A DNA stretch of 64,000 nt from Segnochrobactrum spirostomi (GTDB lineage Bacteria; Pseudomonadota; Alphaproteobacteria; Rhizobiales; Segnochrobactraceae), in the NCBI RefSeq assembly GCF_009600605.1, contig NZ_VWNA01000001.1:62001-126000 (forward strand), in the 5' to 3' direction. Position numbers and translations under genes: made by a program. The notes beneath the pieces are model-generated. The model saw only the letters and a list, made by a program, of their open reading frames with translations, had not been told where the DNA came from and did no database searches. This document shows positions 1 through 9,083 of this stretch, one piece after another. The stretch's first letter is position 1. Each line of letters starts with the position of its first letter.

Positions 1-365
1 TCAAGCAGTTCCAGGCCGGCTATCTCGCCAGCGCCGGCGGCGGCGAGGGTGTCCTCGTGTTTGATGGGCACAAGGTGCCGTTCTCGATCGGCGGGCTCGG
101 CGTCGGCGGCGTCGGTGCGGCGGAGACCGAGGCGGAGGGCTACGTCTACGGTCTGACCAACCTCGCGCAGTTTCCCGGCAACTATGTCCAGGTGCGCACC
201 GGCTTCGCGATCGGAACATTCGGCGGCGGGGATCTCACGCTGCGCAACAAGGCGGGCGTCGTTCTCAAGCTCAAGGCGCACCGCAAGGGTCTGATGCTCG
301 GCTTCGGAGGTGATGTGATTTCCGTCACCCTGAAGGAGACACCGGCCCAGGTGAAGGCGAACTGA
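1..365 (+). CDS. Hypothetical protein, C-terminal part (5' end outside window)
   Basis: The reading frame is open from base 3 and stops at 365, so only about 120 C-terminal residues are visible. They are glycine-rich and alternate hydrophobic and polar residues, with a tyrosine-glycine-leucine segment and a GDLTLRNKAGVVLKL stretch that looks like beta structure. No catalytic motif, membrane helix or cysteine is evident. The pattern loosely recalls secreted DUF1134-like proteins, but I cannot confirm that, and the missing N-terminus would be needed to test for a signal peptide. No function is assigned. Confidence 0.6.
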   Translation, partial: KQFQAGYLASAGGGEGVLVFDGHKVPFSIGGLGVGGVGAAETEAEGYVYGLTNLAQFPGNYVQVRTGFAIGTFGGGDLTLRNKAGVVLKLKAHRKGLMLGFGGDVISVTLKETPAQVKAN

Positions 366-425
366 TCGCAGTTGCCCGCAGGAGCGGCCGCCTCGCGTGG
401 CTGCTCCGCGTCGCGGTTACCGCAC

Positions 426-1652
426 CTACATCAAGGCGACCCACGCCGCCGCCAGCGCCAGCGAGGCGAGCGTCACCGGCAGGCCGGCGCGGCAGAATTC
501 CGCCGCGCCGATGCGCACACGGCGCGCCGCCGCCTGCTCCACCACGATGATGCCCGCGAGCGATCCGAAGATCACGAGATTGCTCGAGAAGCCCGTTCCG
601 AGCGAAAGCGCCGCGCCGATCGCGAGCGGGTTCGCGGCGTGGGACAGGAACGGCGTCACCAGCATCACGGCGGGATTGTTGCCGACGATGTTGGAGATCA
701 CCGAGACGACGCCGAGCAGGACCATCGGCTGGGCGAGGTCGAAGCCGGAGGCGGCGAGCGCCGCGATCGCCTTCTGCGGCAACTCGGTTTCCGTGAACGC
801 GGCATTGACGACGAAGAGCCCCATCAAGAGCAGGAGCAGGCTGCCGTCGACGGTCTTCAGCACGTCCTTGGAGGCGATGGTGCGGTTGAGCAGCATGACC
901 GCCGCCGCGGCGAGCGCCACCAGATCGCGCGGCCAATCGGTCGTGACGAAGATCACGATGACCGCGAGCGTGACGACGAGCGTCTTGATCGTCTCGGCCT
1001 TGTCGAGCCGCGGCACGCTCGCTCGGGCCGGCGCCTCCGCCGACGGCGCGCGCATCCACCGCCCGCGATAGAGGAAGGCGATGACACCCCACACCAGCGG
1101 CAGCGAGAGCGCCGCCGGCACGAAGGCCGCGGCGAGGAAGCCGTTGAAGGAGAGCCCGAGCGTCTGCGCGACGATCATGTTCTGCGGACTGCCGATGATC
1201 GTCGCAGCCGAGCCGGTGTTGCTGGCGAAGCAGAAGCCGAGCAGGAACGGCACCGGGTTCAGACCGCGCGACAGGGTGATCGAGACGAGGAGCGGCGTCA
1301 TCGCCACCACGACCACGTCGTTCGTGAGAAGCGCCGAGAGGACGCCGCCGGTGAGGACGAGGAGGGCGAGCAGCGCCGCCGGACCGACCTTGAGCAGCGC
1401 CACGCGCGCGGCGAGCCAGCCATAGAAGCCGGACACGACGAAGCCGCCGGACACCACCATCAGTCCGAACAGGAGCGCGATCGTGCGGTAGTCGATCGCC
1501 GCCCAGGCCTGGCCGTCGGTGATCCGCGCCGTGGCGATCATGGCGAAGGCGCCGATCACCGCGGCGCCGGTGCGGTCGACCAGGAATCCCGGCAGGTGGC
1601 CGATCGCGAGCGCCACGTAGACGAGGAGAAAGATGAGGAGCGTGGTGTCCAT
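426..1652 (-). CDS. SLC13/ArsB-type anion permease
   Basis: This 408-residue integral membrane protein is almost entirely hydrophobic, with roughly ten to twelve predicted helices. It has the look of the ion-transporter superfamily (CitMHS/ArsB/DASS). A re-entrant-like segment TNDVVVVAM near residue 110 and the segment ASNTGSAATIIGSPQN near residue 145 match the conserved asparagine- and proline-containing loops that bind carboxylate or other oxyanions. The ATG at 1652 gives a normal N-terminal first helix. The substrate (di/tricarboxylate, sulfate or arsenite) cannot be read from sequence, and neighbours give no pathway clue. Confidence 0.85.
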   Translation of the reverse strand: MDTTLLIFLLVYVALAIGHLPGFLVDRTGAAVIGAFAMIATARITDGQAWAAIDYRTIALLFGLMVVSGGFVVSGFYGWLAARVALLKVGPAALLALLVLTGGVLSALLTNDVVVVAMTPLLVSITLSRGLNPVPFLLGFCFASNTGSAATIIGSPQNMIVAQTLGLSFNGFLAAAFVPAALSLPLVWGVIAFLYRGRWMRAPSAEAPARASVPRLDKAETIKTLVVTLAVIVIFVTTDWPRDLVALAAAAVMLLNRTIASKDVLKTVDGSLLLLLMGLFVVNAAFTETELPQKAIAALAASGFDLAQPMVLLGVVSVISNIVGNNPAVMLVTPFLSHAANPLAIGAALSLGTGFSSNLVIFGSLAGIIVVEQAAARRVRIGAAEFCRAGLPVTLASLALAAAWVALM

Positions 1653-1790
1653 CGGGCGACCGGACGCGAGGGAAATGCGGAACCGCCGGCCGGGCGCGCC
1701 GCCGGCCGATCTCTGCGATTCTATCCTATAGGATCATAAGCCGGCTTTTCTTGCGCCGGTCTTTCCCGTGCGCCCGATCTGGGACCGCCT

Positions 1791-2630
1791 TCAGGCGGAT
1801 TTGCCCGCGGCCGCCGCGTGGTAGGCGTGGCGGATCGCCTCGAGATCGACGCTCGGCTTCGGCATCTCGAGCTTCATGTCGCGCAAGGTCTCGGCGATGA
1901 TCTGCGACACCGCGAAATTGCGGAACCATTTGTGATTCGAGGGGATCACGTACCACGGCGCGGCCGGCGTCGAGCAATGGTTCAGCATCGCGTCGTAGGC
2001 TTCGATGTAGCGGTCCCACAGCGCCCGCTCGGTATAATCGCTCTCGCTGATCTTCCATTGCCGCGCGGGATCGTCGAGGCGTTTGGCGAAGCGGGCGAGC
2101 TGTTCCTCCTTCGAGATGTACAGGAAGAATTTCAGGATCGTCACGCCGCTGTCGGTGAGCAGGCTCTCGAAGGCGTTGATGTGGTCGTAGCGGCGCGACC
2201 ACACCGATTTCGGCACGAGATCGTGGACGCGGGCGACGAGGACGTCCTCGTAATGCGAGCGGTTGAAGATCGCGACCTGGCCGAGGCCGGGCGTGTGGGG
2301 ATGGACGCGCCAGAGGAAGTCGTGGACGCGCTCCTCGGGCGTCGGCTGCTTGAAGCCGGTGACGGAGGTGCCCTGCGGGTTGAGGGCCTGGATCACGTGC
2401 CAGCACACGCCGTCCTTGCCGGCCGCGTCGATGCCCTGGAGCACGACCAGCAGGGCATGCTTCTTCTCGGCATAGAGTTTCGCTTGGAGCTCGGTGAGTT
2501 CGGCCGTGGTCTTGGCGAAATCCGCCTTTGCCGCCTCTTCGGATTCGTGGGCGTCGTGAAAGCCCGGGTCGATATCGCCGAGGCGCACGCTCTTGCCCGG
2601 CTCGACGATCAGTTTCGTCCTGAGGCCCAT
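1791..2630 (-). CDS. ppk2: Polyphosphate kinase 2 family protein (PPK2)
   Basis: This 279-residue cytoplasmic phosphotransferase moves phosphate between inorganic polyphosphate and nucleoside mono- or diphosphates. It shows the PPK2 Walker A segment GIDAAGKDG near residue 69, the conserved FNRSHYEDVLVARVH block near residue 122, and the lid region with an arginine-rich RYDHINAFE stretch. The length is that of a one-domain PPK2. The start ATG follows an AAGGTG ribosome-binding site. The gene is monocistronic; the permease upstream on the same strand is about 140 bases further on. Nucleotide specificity and direction of reaction are not determined. Confidence 0.92.
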   Translation of the reverse strand: MGLRTKLIVEPGKSVRLGDIDPGFHDAHESEEAAKADFAKTTAELTELQAKLYAEKKHALLVVLQGIDAAGKDGVCWHVIQALNPQGTSVTGFKQPTPEERVHDFLWRVHPHTPGLGQVAIFNRSHYEDVLVARVHDLVPKSVWSRRYDHINAFESLLTDSGVTILKFFLYISKEEQLARFAKRLDDPARQWKISESDYTERALWDRYIEAYDAMLNHCSTPAAPWYVIPSNHKWFRNFAVSQIIAETLRDMKLEMPKPSVDLEAIRHAYHAAAAGKSA

Positions 2631-2952
2631 CTGGCACCTTCTTGGTTTTGACGTCGGGCGCCGACGGCGCCGTCACCGACCTTCCACCAATCGGAGAGAG
2701 CCGTCCAGGCCGATGCAGGGGGGGCTGGGGGAGACGTCAGGCCGGGCGCGTCCGACAACGGAGGCAACGAACGGGGCACGCGCCGGCGTGGGGGCGCCGT
2801 TGGTGAGCGAACCCAGGGTGATCGTCCAGCTGCGCGCGGCCACGGCCCAGCATCATCGGCGCCCGCGCGGTACTGGGTTGGCCTCGTCGCTCAGTCAGCA
2901 ATGCATCCAGGACTGGAAGGAGCTTGGCCAGCATTTGCTCGACTGCCCGAGC
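2631..2952. other. Intergenic region without recognised genes
   Basis: About 320 bases lie between the PPK2 start and the small hypothetical gene to the right. Reading frames here are short, arginine-rich and have no family resemblance. I see no tRNA, clear terminator or repeat. It probably contains the PPK2 promoter, but no convincing -35/-10 pair stands out in this GC-rich DNA. Confidence 0.4.
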
Positions 2953-3219
2953 CTAGGATTGGCCTCGATGATCGAGCCGGTCCTCGTGCTGCTTGGCGAG
3001 TTCCGCCTCGGGCGCCGCGCGTTCCTGGGCGACGGCGGTGGGTAGGGCTTCAACGGCCGCCGCGAGTCGGCTTTCGATCTTGGCGTCGAACGCAGCAAGG
3101 TCGCCGGCGTGGCGCGCGATCAGCCGCTCGGCTTCCGGGGCGCGGCTGGCTGTCAGATTGGTCACATGCGGCACCAGCTCGGTGATGTAGCCGATGATTT
3201 CGGACACGGGATGCTCCAC
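2953..3219 (-). CDS. Small hypothetical protein, possible coiled coil
   Basis: From the GTG at 3219 this frame encodes 88 residues, beginning VEHPVSEIIGYITELVPHV and continuing with alternating alanine/leucine and charged residues that could form helices or a short coiled coil (ERLIARHAGDLAAFDAKIESRL). The frame can be extended upstream to 3354, but that part looks non-coding (arginine/cysteine-rich). No strong ribosome-binding site is visible, no family is recognised, and there is no signal peptide. It is retained because the amino-acid composition is protein-like, unlike the neighbouring frames. Confidence 0.35.
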   Translation of the reverse strand: MEHPVSEIIGYITELVPHVTNLTASRAPEAERLIARHAGDLAAFDAKIESRLAAAVEALPTAVAQERAAPEAELAKQHEDRLDHRGQS

Positions 3220-3417
3220 CTGACGACATCCCGATGGCGCGAACGCGAAACAAGCGTTTCGTCGAGCGGTACAATGGATAGCTTTATTGATTGAAATGCG
3301 CAGCGCACCGCTGCGCGTGGCGCAGGGCGGCCGGCAAAGGCGTGCAGCCTCCATTCTCTACGAACTGACGGGACCGAGCGCTCGTGTAGCTTAGGATGGG
3401 GCAATCGTAACGGTTCA

Positions 3418-3447
3418 TTGATTATCATTATCGCGGAAAAATTGTAT
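3418..3447 (+). promoter_or_regulatory. Possible sigma-70 promoter of the TylF-like gene
   Basis: TTGATT at 3418-3423 and TTGTAT at 3442-3447 are separated by 18 bases in an unusually AT-rich patch, 43 bases before the methyltransferase ATG. The match is moderate and is read from sequence only. Confidence 0.3.
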
Positions 3448-3490
3448 CTTTTCTACGACCTACACAGATTTCTCCGATCGGGATAGAAAG

Positions 3491-4213
3491 ATGAGCGATT
3501 CATTAACGAGACGGTTGGCGAGCGCTCTTTTTAAACTTGGTCCGCATCAGTATATAACGTCGACGCCCGAGCGGTACGGGCAAAATCTAGACAAGTACCG
3601 CATACAGGAAGACGCGGCCTTCGACCCGGCGCGCGAGCGCTGCCTGGATGGCGACCTGACCCGGTTCTATTTCTTTGGTATGGTGTTCGACCTCATTCGC
3701 CGTGACAAATCCAACGGCGACATCGCAGAATTGGGCGTTTACAAAGGTTACAGTGCCCGGCTGTTCGCCGAGTTCGCCCGTACGGTCGATAAGCAAGTTT
3801 ATCTGCTCGATACGTTTGAAGGATTCGCAGACGCCGATATTGTAGGCGAAGAACACCTGAAGGGGGCCTTTTCCGACACGTCGCGGGAAGGCGTGCAAGC
3901 CTTGGTTGGCACGAAGAACTGCCATTATGTGAAGGGCTATTTCCCAGATACTGCAGATCAGCTTCCGTCGGACGGACAATACTGCCTGGTGCATATCGAC
4001 TGCGATCTCTACATGCCGGTGCTGAGCGCGCTCACCTATTTCTATGACCGGGTGGTTGATGGAGGCTTCCTGATCATGCACGATTACATGAGTTTATCGT
4101 GGGATGGCCCGATCCGGGCAGTTGATGAATTCTTCCGGGACAAGCCGGAATCCATCATACCCATCCCTGACTATGCCGGGACGGTGCTCATTCGCAAGAT
4201 GCGGCGCCAGTAG
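3491..4213 (+). CDS. TylF/macrocin-type O-methyltransferase family protein
   Basis: This 240-residue SAM-dependent methyltransferase belongs to the TylF family, which methylates sugars or other hydroxyls in antibiotic and polysaccharide pathways. The SAM-binding motif IAELGVYKGYSARLF lies near residue 77, and the metal- and substrate-site segments VHIDCDLYMPVLSAL (near 162) and MHDYMS (near 196) are present. A GATAGAAAG ribosome-binding site precedes the ATG. Base composition is clearly lower in GC than the flanking genes, and the upstream 270 bases are AT-rich too, so the gene may be acquired. It stands alone between a small hypothetical gene and tRNA-Gln; its substrate is unknown. Confidence 0.85.
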   Translation: MSDSLTRRLASALFKLGPHQYITSTPERYGQNLDKYRIQEDAAFDPARERCLDGDLTRFYFFGMVFDLIRRDKSNGDIAELGVYKGYSARLFAEFARTVDKQVYLLDTFEGFADADIVGEEHLKGAFSDTSREGVQALVGTKNCHYVKGYFPDTADQLPSDGQYCLVHIDCDLYMPVLSALTYFYDRVVDGGFLIMHDYMSLSWDGPIRAVDEFFRDKPESIIPIPDYAGTVLIRKMRRQ

Positions 4214-4500
4214 CTGGGGTTCAACGTCGCATTTCACTGTCAAGGATGTGAGTAAGCCTCGGCGTCCCTGCGCTTCGGCAAATTTGCACGCAATACAGTC
4301 CAGGCCCTGGCCGACGTGGCTGGCAAGATTGACTTTGTTGACCAAAGTCCAGGTCGAATACTTAGCCCTTCAGCGGCTGGCGCCGTAGATCGATGCTGTG
4401 CACGACGCGAAACTCAAAGCCTGAACGAAAATCCCATATAACGGGATAAGCGGCCTGTATAGTGCCGCATCGGTACGTTGCTTTGTGCAATGATTATAGG

Positions 4501-4574
4501 TGGCTGGGGGACCTGGATTCGAACCAAGATTAACGGAGTCAGAGTCCGCTGTTCTACCGTTGAACTATCCCCCA
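4501..4574 (-). tRNA. tRNA-Gln (anticodon CTG)
   Basis: On the minus strand a complete 74-nt cloverleaf can be folded: acceptor arm TGGGGGA paired with TCCCCCA, discriminator G, encoded CCA, the T-loop GGTTCGAATCC, and an anticodon loop CTCTGAC giving anticodon CTG. It decodes CAG. Confidence 0.95.
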
Positions 4575-4988
4575 AGAAGCCGTTTGCCGGCTTCGCTTCG
4601 GCCCGGCGCTCAAGAGCGGGACCGAAGGGGCGGCGGGCGATGTCGCCCGATGCGGGGCGGCTTATAGCCCGGGCCGGGCGGGCTTGCAACGGCCTCGTGC
4701 TCGAAGAGCCGTTCCTTGTGAACGGCCTGTGGATGAATCCGGCGGATCGCTCCTGCAGTCGCCGGGCAGCAGCCGGAAATCCGGCGGCTGTCGGCCGCCT
4801 TGATCCCGGCCCGGATTGCCCTTAGAGCATAGGCCGCCCCATGCGCTGCGCCGTTTCGGGCCTCGACAGCGGCCCGGCCTCGCGCCCGGGCCTTATCCGA
4901 TCCGCACGCTCGCGCAGGACGGACTGCGGGGCGCGCCGAGAGGATCGCGGCGCAGCGGCGAGACCGACGATCCAGGCCGTTTGAACGC
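4575..4988. other. Intergenic region between tRNA-Gln and prfC
   Basis: About 410 GC-rich bases contain no frame with protein-like composition and no repeat I can recognise. They must hold the tRNA-Gln promoter (reading left) and the prfC promoter (reading right). Neither is obvious by eye. Confidence 0.4.
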
Positions 4989-6578
4989 ATGACCCAGTCT
5001 TCCGACGCGCCCGCCGCCCGGCGGCGCACCTTCGCGATCATCTCGCATCCCGACGCGGGCAAGACCACGCTGACGGAGAAGCTGCTCCTGTTCGGCGGCG
5101 CGATTCAGCTCGCCGGTCAGGTCCGCGCAAAGCGCGATGCGGCGCAGACCCGCTCGGACTGGATGGGCATCGAGCGCGAACGCGGCATTTCCGTCGTCAC
5201 CTCGGTGATGACGTTCGAATATGACGACCGCGTCTTCAACCTGCTCGACACCCCGGGCCACGAGGACTTCTCGGAAGACACCTACCGCACGCTCACCGCG
5301 GTCGATTCGGCCGTGATGGTGATCGACGCGGCGAAGGGCATCGAGGCACGCACCCGCAAGCTGTTCGAAGTCTGCCGCCTGCGCGACATCCCGATCGTCA
5401 CGTTCATCAACAAGATGGACCGCGAGAGCCGGGACCCGTTCGATCTCCTCGACGAGATCGAGAAGACGCTCGCCCTCGACACCGCGCCGATGACGTGGCC
5501 CTTGAGCCGCGGCCGCTCCTTCGCCGGAACCTTCGACTTGGCCCGCAATGAAGTCCGCCGGCTCGACGCCGACGAGGCGCCGATCAAGGTCTCGGGGCCG
5601 GACGATCCGGCGGTGCTCGATCTCCTGCCGCAGGACGAGCGCGACGCGTTCCTGGAGGAGGTGTCGCTGGCGCGCGAGGGCTGCAACCCGTTCGTGCTCG
5701 AGTCCTTCCTGGAAGGCCATCTGACGCCGGTTTATTTCGGCTCGGCGCTGCGCAATTTCGGTGTCCGCGACCTCATCGACGCGCTCGCCGCCTATGCGCC
5801 GCCGCCGCGCAGCCAGCAGGCCGACACGCGCCTCGTCACGGCCGAAGAGCCGCGCATGACGGGCTTCGTCTTCAAGATCCAGGCGAACATGGACCCGAAC
5901 CACCGGGACCGTATCGCCTTCATCCGCGTCTGCTCGGGCAAGCTCTCCCGCGGCATGAAGGCGAAGCTGGTGCGCACCGGCAAGGCGATCAGCCTCAGCG
6001 CGCCGCAATTCTTCTTCGCCCGCAACCGCTCGCTCGCCGACGAGGCGTGGGCGGGCGACGTCGTCGGCATCCCGAACCACGGAACGCTGCGCATCGGCGA
6101 CACGCTGACCGAGGGCGAGGATATCCTGTTCCGCGGCGTGCCGAGCTTCGCGCCGGAGCTTCTGCGGCGTATCCGTCTGCAGGACCCGATGAAGGCGAAG
6201 AAGCTGCGCGAAGCGCTCCAGCAGATGGCCGAAGAGGGCGTCGTGCAGACCTTCGTGCCGGCGGACGGCTCGGCGGCGATCGTCGGCGTCGTCGGCGCGC
6301 TGCAGCTCGACGTGCTCGTCGAGCGCATGCAGGCGGAATATGGCCTGCCGATCTCGTTCGAGATGTCGCGCTTCAGCGTCTGCCGCTGGGTGTCGAGCGA
6401 CGACAAGGCGAAGCTCGCCGAGTTCGTCGAGAAGCAGCGCTCGGCGATCGCCTACGATCTCGACGGCGCGCCGGTGTTCCTGGCGACCTCCGCCTTCTCG
6501 CTCAAATACGAGCAGGAGCGGGCGCCCGGCATCGAGTTCACCGAGATCAAGGATTATCAGATCCGCCAAGCGGCCTGA
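4989..6578 (+). CDS. prfC: Peptide chain release factor 3
   Basis: RF3 is the translational GTPase that removes RF1/RF2 from the ribosome after termination. The 529-residue protein has the full length of the family. G-domain motifs are all visible: G1 SHPDAGKTTLTEKLL near residue 18, G3 DTPGHEDFS near residue 86 and G4 NKMD near residue 141. The C-terminal half has the expected domain II/III sequence, with FKIQANMDPNHRDRIAFIRV as the typical RF3 block. The ATG start is preceded by no strong ribosome-binding site but gives the normal N-terminus. It is monocistronic. Confidence 0.97.
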   Translation: MTQSSDAPAARRRTFAIISHPDAGKTTLTEKLLLFGGAIQLAGQVRAKRDAAQTRSDWMGIERERGISVVTSVMTFEYDDRVFNLLDTPGHEDFSEDTYRTLTAVDSAVMVIDAAKGIEARTRKLFEVCRLRDIPIVTFINKMDRESRDPFDLLDEIEKTLALDTAPMTWPLSRGRSFAGTFDLARNEVRRLDADEAPIKVSGPDDPAVLDLLPQDERDAFLEEVSLAREGCNPFVLESFLEGHLTPVYFGSALRNFGVRDLIDALAAYAPPPRSQQADTRLVTAEEPRMTGFVFKIQANMDPNHRDRIAFIRVCSGKLSRGMKAKLVRTGKAISLSAPQFFFARNRSLADEAWAGDVVGIPNHGTLRIGDTLTEGEDILFRGVPSFAPELLRRIRLQDPMKAKKLREALQQMAEEGVVQTFVPADGSAAIVGVVGALQLDVLVERMQAEYGLPISFEMSRFSVCRWVSSDDKAKLAEFVEKQRSAIAYDLDGAPVFLATSAFSLKYEQERAPGIEFTEIKDYQIRQAA

Positions 6579-6726
6579 GCCTGACGCGGGGGCGACACCT
6601 CGCACCGGAACACGCCTGCGCGAGCGGACGGCAGGAGCCGGCATCAGGCTGCCGGCGGCCATCGCCGCGATCTTCGAACGTCGGCTAAGCTCCGCCCGAA
6701 GAAGATCGAATCGCGGGCGGTGGCGG

Positions 6727-7952
6727 ATGGCGGAGAGGCGGCCGATCGAAAAGCTCGGCGCGGCGGCGGCACGGCGCATTGCGCTCGCCGCGCAAGGCTT
6801 CGCCGAGCCACGCCCGGACGGGCCTGTGACGCGCCGGCACGTGCGCCGCACCATCGATCGGCTGGGCCTCCTCCAGATCGATTCCGTCAACGTCCTCGTC
6901 CGCTCCCATTATCTGCCGCTGTTCGCCCGGCTCGGCGCCTATCCGCTCGCTCTCCTCGAAGACGAGGCGTGGGGCAGTAAGCGCACCCTGTTCGAATATT
7001 GGGGCCACGAGGCCTCGCTGATGCCGATGGCGCTCCAGCCCCTGATGCGCTGGCGCATGGAGCGGGCGGCGCGGGGCGAGGGGATCTATTCCGGCCTCGC
7101 CCGATTCGCACGGGAGCGGAAGGACTTCGTCGAGGCCGTTCTCAAGGAGGTCGAGGTTCGCGGCGGGATGGGCGCCGGCGATCTCGAGATCGGCGGCCCT
7201 GGTGAGGGCGGTTGGTGGGGCTGGAGCGAGGGCAAGAAGGCGCTCGAATTCCTGTTCTGGGCGGGCCGCATCACCACCGCCACGCGGCGGAACTTCGAGC
7301 GCATCTACGACATCACCGAGCGGGCGTTGCCGCGCGACGTGGTCGAGACGCCGACGCCCCCGAGGACGTCGCCCAGCGGCAGCTCTTGCGGATCGCGGCG
7401 CGCGCACTCGGCGTCGCGACCGAGCGCGATCTCCGCGACTATTTCCGCCTCGACGTGGAGGACACCAAGCTTCGGCTCGCCGAATTGGTGGAGGAGGGCG
7501 CGCTCCTGCCCGTCAGCGTCGAGGGCTGGAAGCAGCCGGCGTACCTCGATCCGCAGGCGCGCCACCCGCGGCGGGTCAAAGCGGGGGCGCTGCTGTCGCC
7601 GTTCGATTCGCTGATCTGGGAGCGCGACCGGGCCGAGCGCCTGTTCGGCTTCCGCTATCGGCTGGAGATCTACACCCCGGCGGAGAAGCGTGTGCACGGC
7701 TATTATGTGCTGCCGGTCCTGCACGGCGACCGGCTGATCGGCCGTGTCGATCTCAAGGCCGACCGCGCGGCCGGCGTGCTGCGGGTCAACGCGGCGCACG
7801 GCGAGGCGATCGACCACGATCCCGAGGCACTCGCCGAAGTCGGGCAGGAGCTCGTCGCCATGGCCGGCTGGCTCGGCCTCGGCGAGGTCACGGTCGCCGA
7901 GCGAGGCGACCTTTCCCGCCATCTTGCCGACGCCATCCGCGGTGCGGCTTAA
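6727..7952 (+). pseudogene. YcaQ-like winged-helix (HTH_42) protein, frameshifted
   Basis: The family (crosslink-repair DNA glycosylase YcaQ and relatives) acts on damaged DNA. The N-terminal part runs from ATG 6727 with the conserved LLQIDSVNVLVRSHYLPLFAR block and continues to about 7357. The remainder, with [20 protein letters not shown] and the RVDLKADR segment, is in another frame to a stop at 7952. The switch falls at a run of five C at 7358-7362; one additional C would restore a single frame of about 408 residues. Both halves retain family-like sequence, so this is either a very recent mutation or a one-base sequencing/assembly error. Raw reads would settle it. Confidence 0.8.
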
Positions 7953-7955
7953 GTC

Positions 7956-8855
7956 TCAGGAGAGCGTCGCGCCGCGCACATGCCGGGCATATTGGCCGGG
8001 CGTGACGCCGACGGCCTCGCGGAACCGCGCCGTGAAATGGCTCTGGCTCGAGAAGCCGCAGGCGAGGGCGATCTCGGCGAGCGGCATCCCGCCGTCTTCG
8101 AGGAGCGTTTTGGCCCGGGCGATGCGGCGGGCATTGACGAAGGCGTGCGGGCTCACGCCGGCGCTGCGGCGGAACATCCGGGTGAAGTGGAAGGCGCTGA
8201 GGCCGGCAGCGGCGGCGAGATCGCCGATCGCGAGCGGCTGATCGAGCGAGGCCTCGACGAAATCGGCGACCCGCCTGAGCGACGACGGCGCGAGCCCGCC
8301 GCGTAGCGCGAGGCTGGCCGGCCGCTCGGTGAAGCGCGAGGCGACATAGGCGAGGAGAAGCTGGCCGGCCTGGGTGACCGCGACGCGGTCGGCGGCATCG
8401 TGCCAATCGAGCGGCAGCACGGCGTGGCGGATGACGTTCTCGATCGTCGCGTCGCGCACGAAGGGAACGTCGACGAGCTGCGTCAGCGCCGGATCGCGGT
8501 CGAAGCTCTCGACGAGCAGCCGGTCGAAGGCGGTGCGCGGCACGTAGAAGTGGAACAGGCGGACGGCGCCCGCGACCTCCCACTCGGTCGTCACCCCCGC
8601 CGGCATCAGGCACACGCTGCCCGCGCCGTAGCTCGCCTGGACCGTTCCGTCGCCGCGGCGGCGGGAAATGCCCTCGCCGCCGTCGACATAGAGGCTGATG
8701 GTGTGGTGGCTCGGCGCGGAATAGGTCGTCGCCGCCCGTTCGTCGCGATCCCACAGGGCCGCCGCCATGTCGTCGCCGAACCGGGAGGACGCGCGCAACG
8801 GCACACCAGCCCCGTTCAGGTGATCGAAGACGGTGAACTGGCCGGGCGAGAGCAT
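7956..8855 (-). CDS. AraC-family transcriptional regulator
   Basis: This 299-residue regulator has a variable N-terminal half (about 1-190, cupin-like effector domain) and a C-terminal pair of helix-turn-helix motifs. The first spans LAIGDLAAAAGLSAFHFTRMF and the second MPLAEIALACGFSSQSHFT, followed by the standard VTPGQYARHVR ending. It is divergent from the EamA-family exporter at 9084, with about 230 bases between them, and may control it. The gene ends four bases from the stop of the convergent ycaQ-like gene. The inducer is unknown. Confidence 0.9.
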   Translation of the reverse strand: MLSPGQFTVFDHLNGAGVPLRASSRFGDDMAAALWDRDERAATTYSAPSHHTISLYVDGGEGISRRRGDGTVQASYGAGSVCLMPAGVTTEWEVAGAVRLFHFYVPRTAFDRLLVESFDRDPALTQLVDVPFVRDATIENVIRHAVLPLDWHDAADRVAVTQAGQLLLAYVASRFTERPASLALRGGLAPSSLRRVADFVEASLDQPLAIGDLAAAAGLSAFHFTRMFRRSAGVSPHAFVNARRIARAKTLLEDGGMPLAEIALACGFSSQSHFTARFREAVGVTPGQYARHVRGATLS

Positions 8856-9083
8856 GGCGCTGCTGTGATCATGGGGCGAGACGGCCCCGACCGAAATATT
8901 CTACCGCGCGGGCGCGGGCGGGAACAAGCGTGCCGGCTTTAAGGGGCCGGCCGGTCGCACCAATTGCGCAAGATCGTGACAAGCGAGCGCAAGCCGATGG
9001 AAGCGCCGGGCGGCTCCGGGGCGCGATAAGCCCGGGTCCGAGCCCCGGCTCGGGCCGAGCCGATTGTCTGGAGTGCTTCCCCC

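Noticed and set aside
1723-1734. Perfect palindrome ATCCTATAGGAT between the permease and PPK2 genes
   Set aside because: It is short and isolated, downstream of PPK2 and upstream of the permease, with no second copy or promoter context strong enough to call it an operator.
372-1739. Long plus-strand open frame opposite the anion permease gene
   Set aside because: It is antisense to a protein with clear transmembrane structure and has the arginine/glutamate/histidine-rich composition typical of high-GC shadow frames.
4893-6890. 665-codon minus-strand frame opposite prfC
   Set aside because: prfC carries all GTPase motifs on the plus strand. The antisense frame has no domain-like content.
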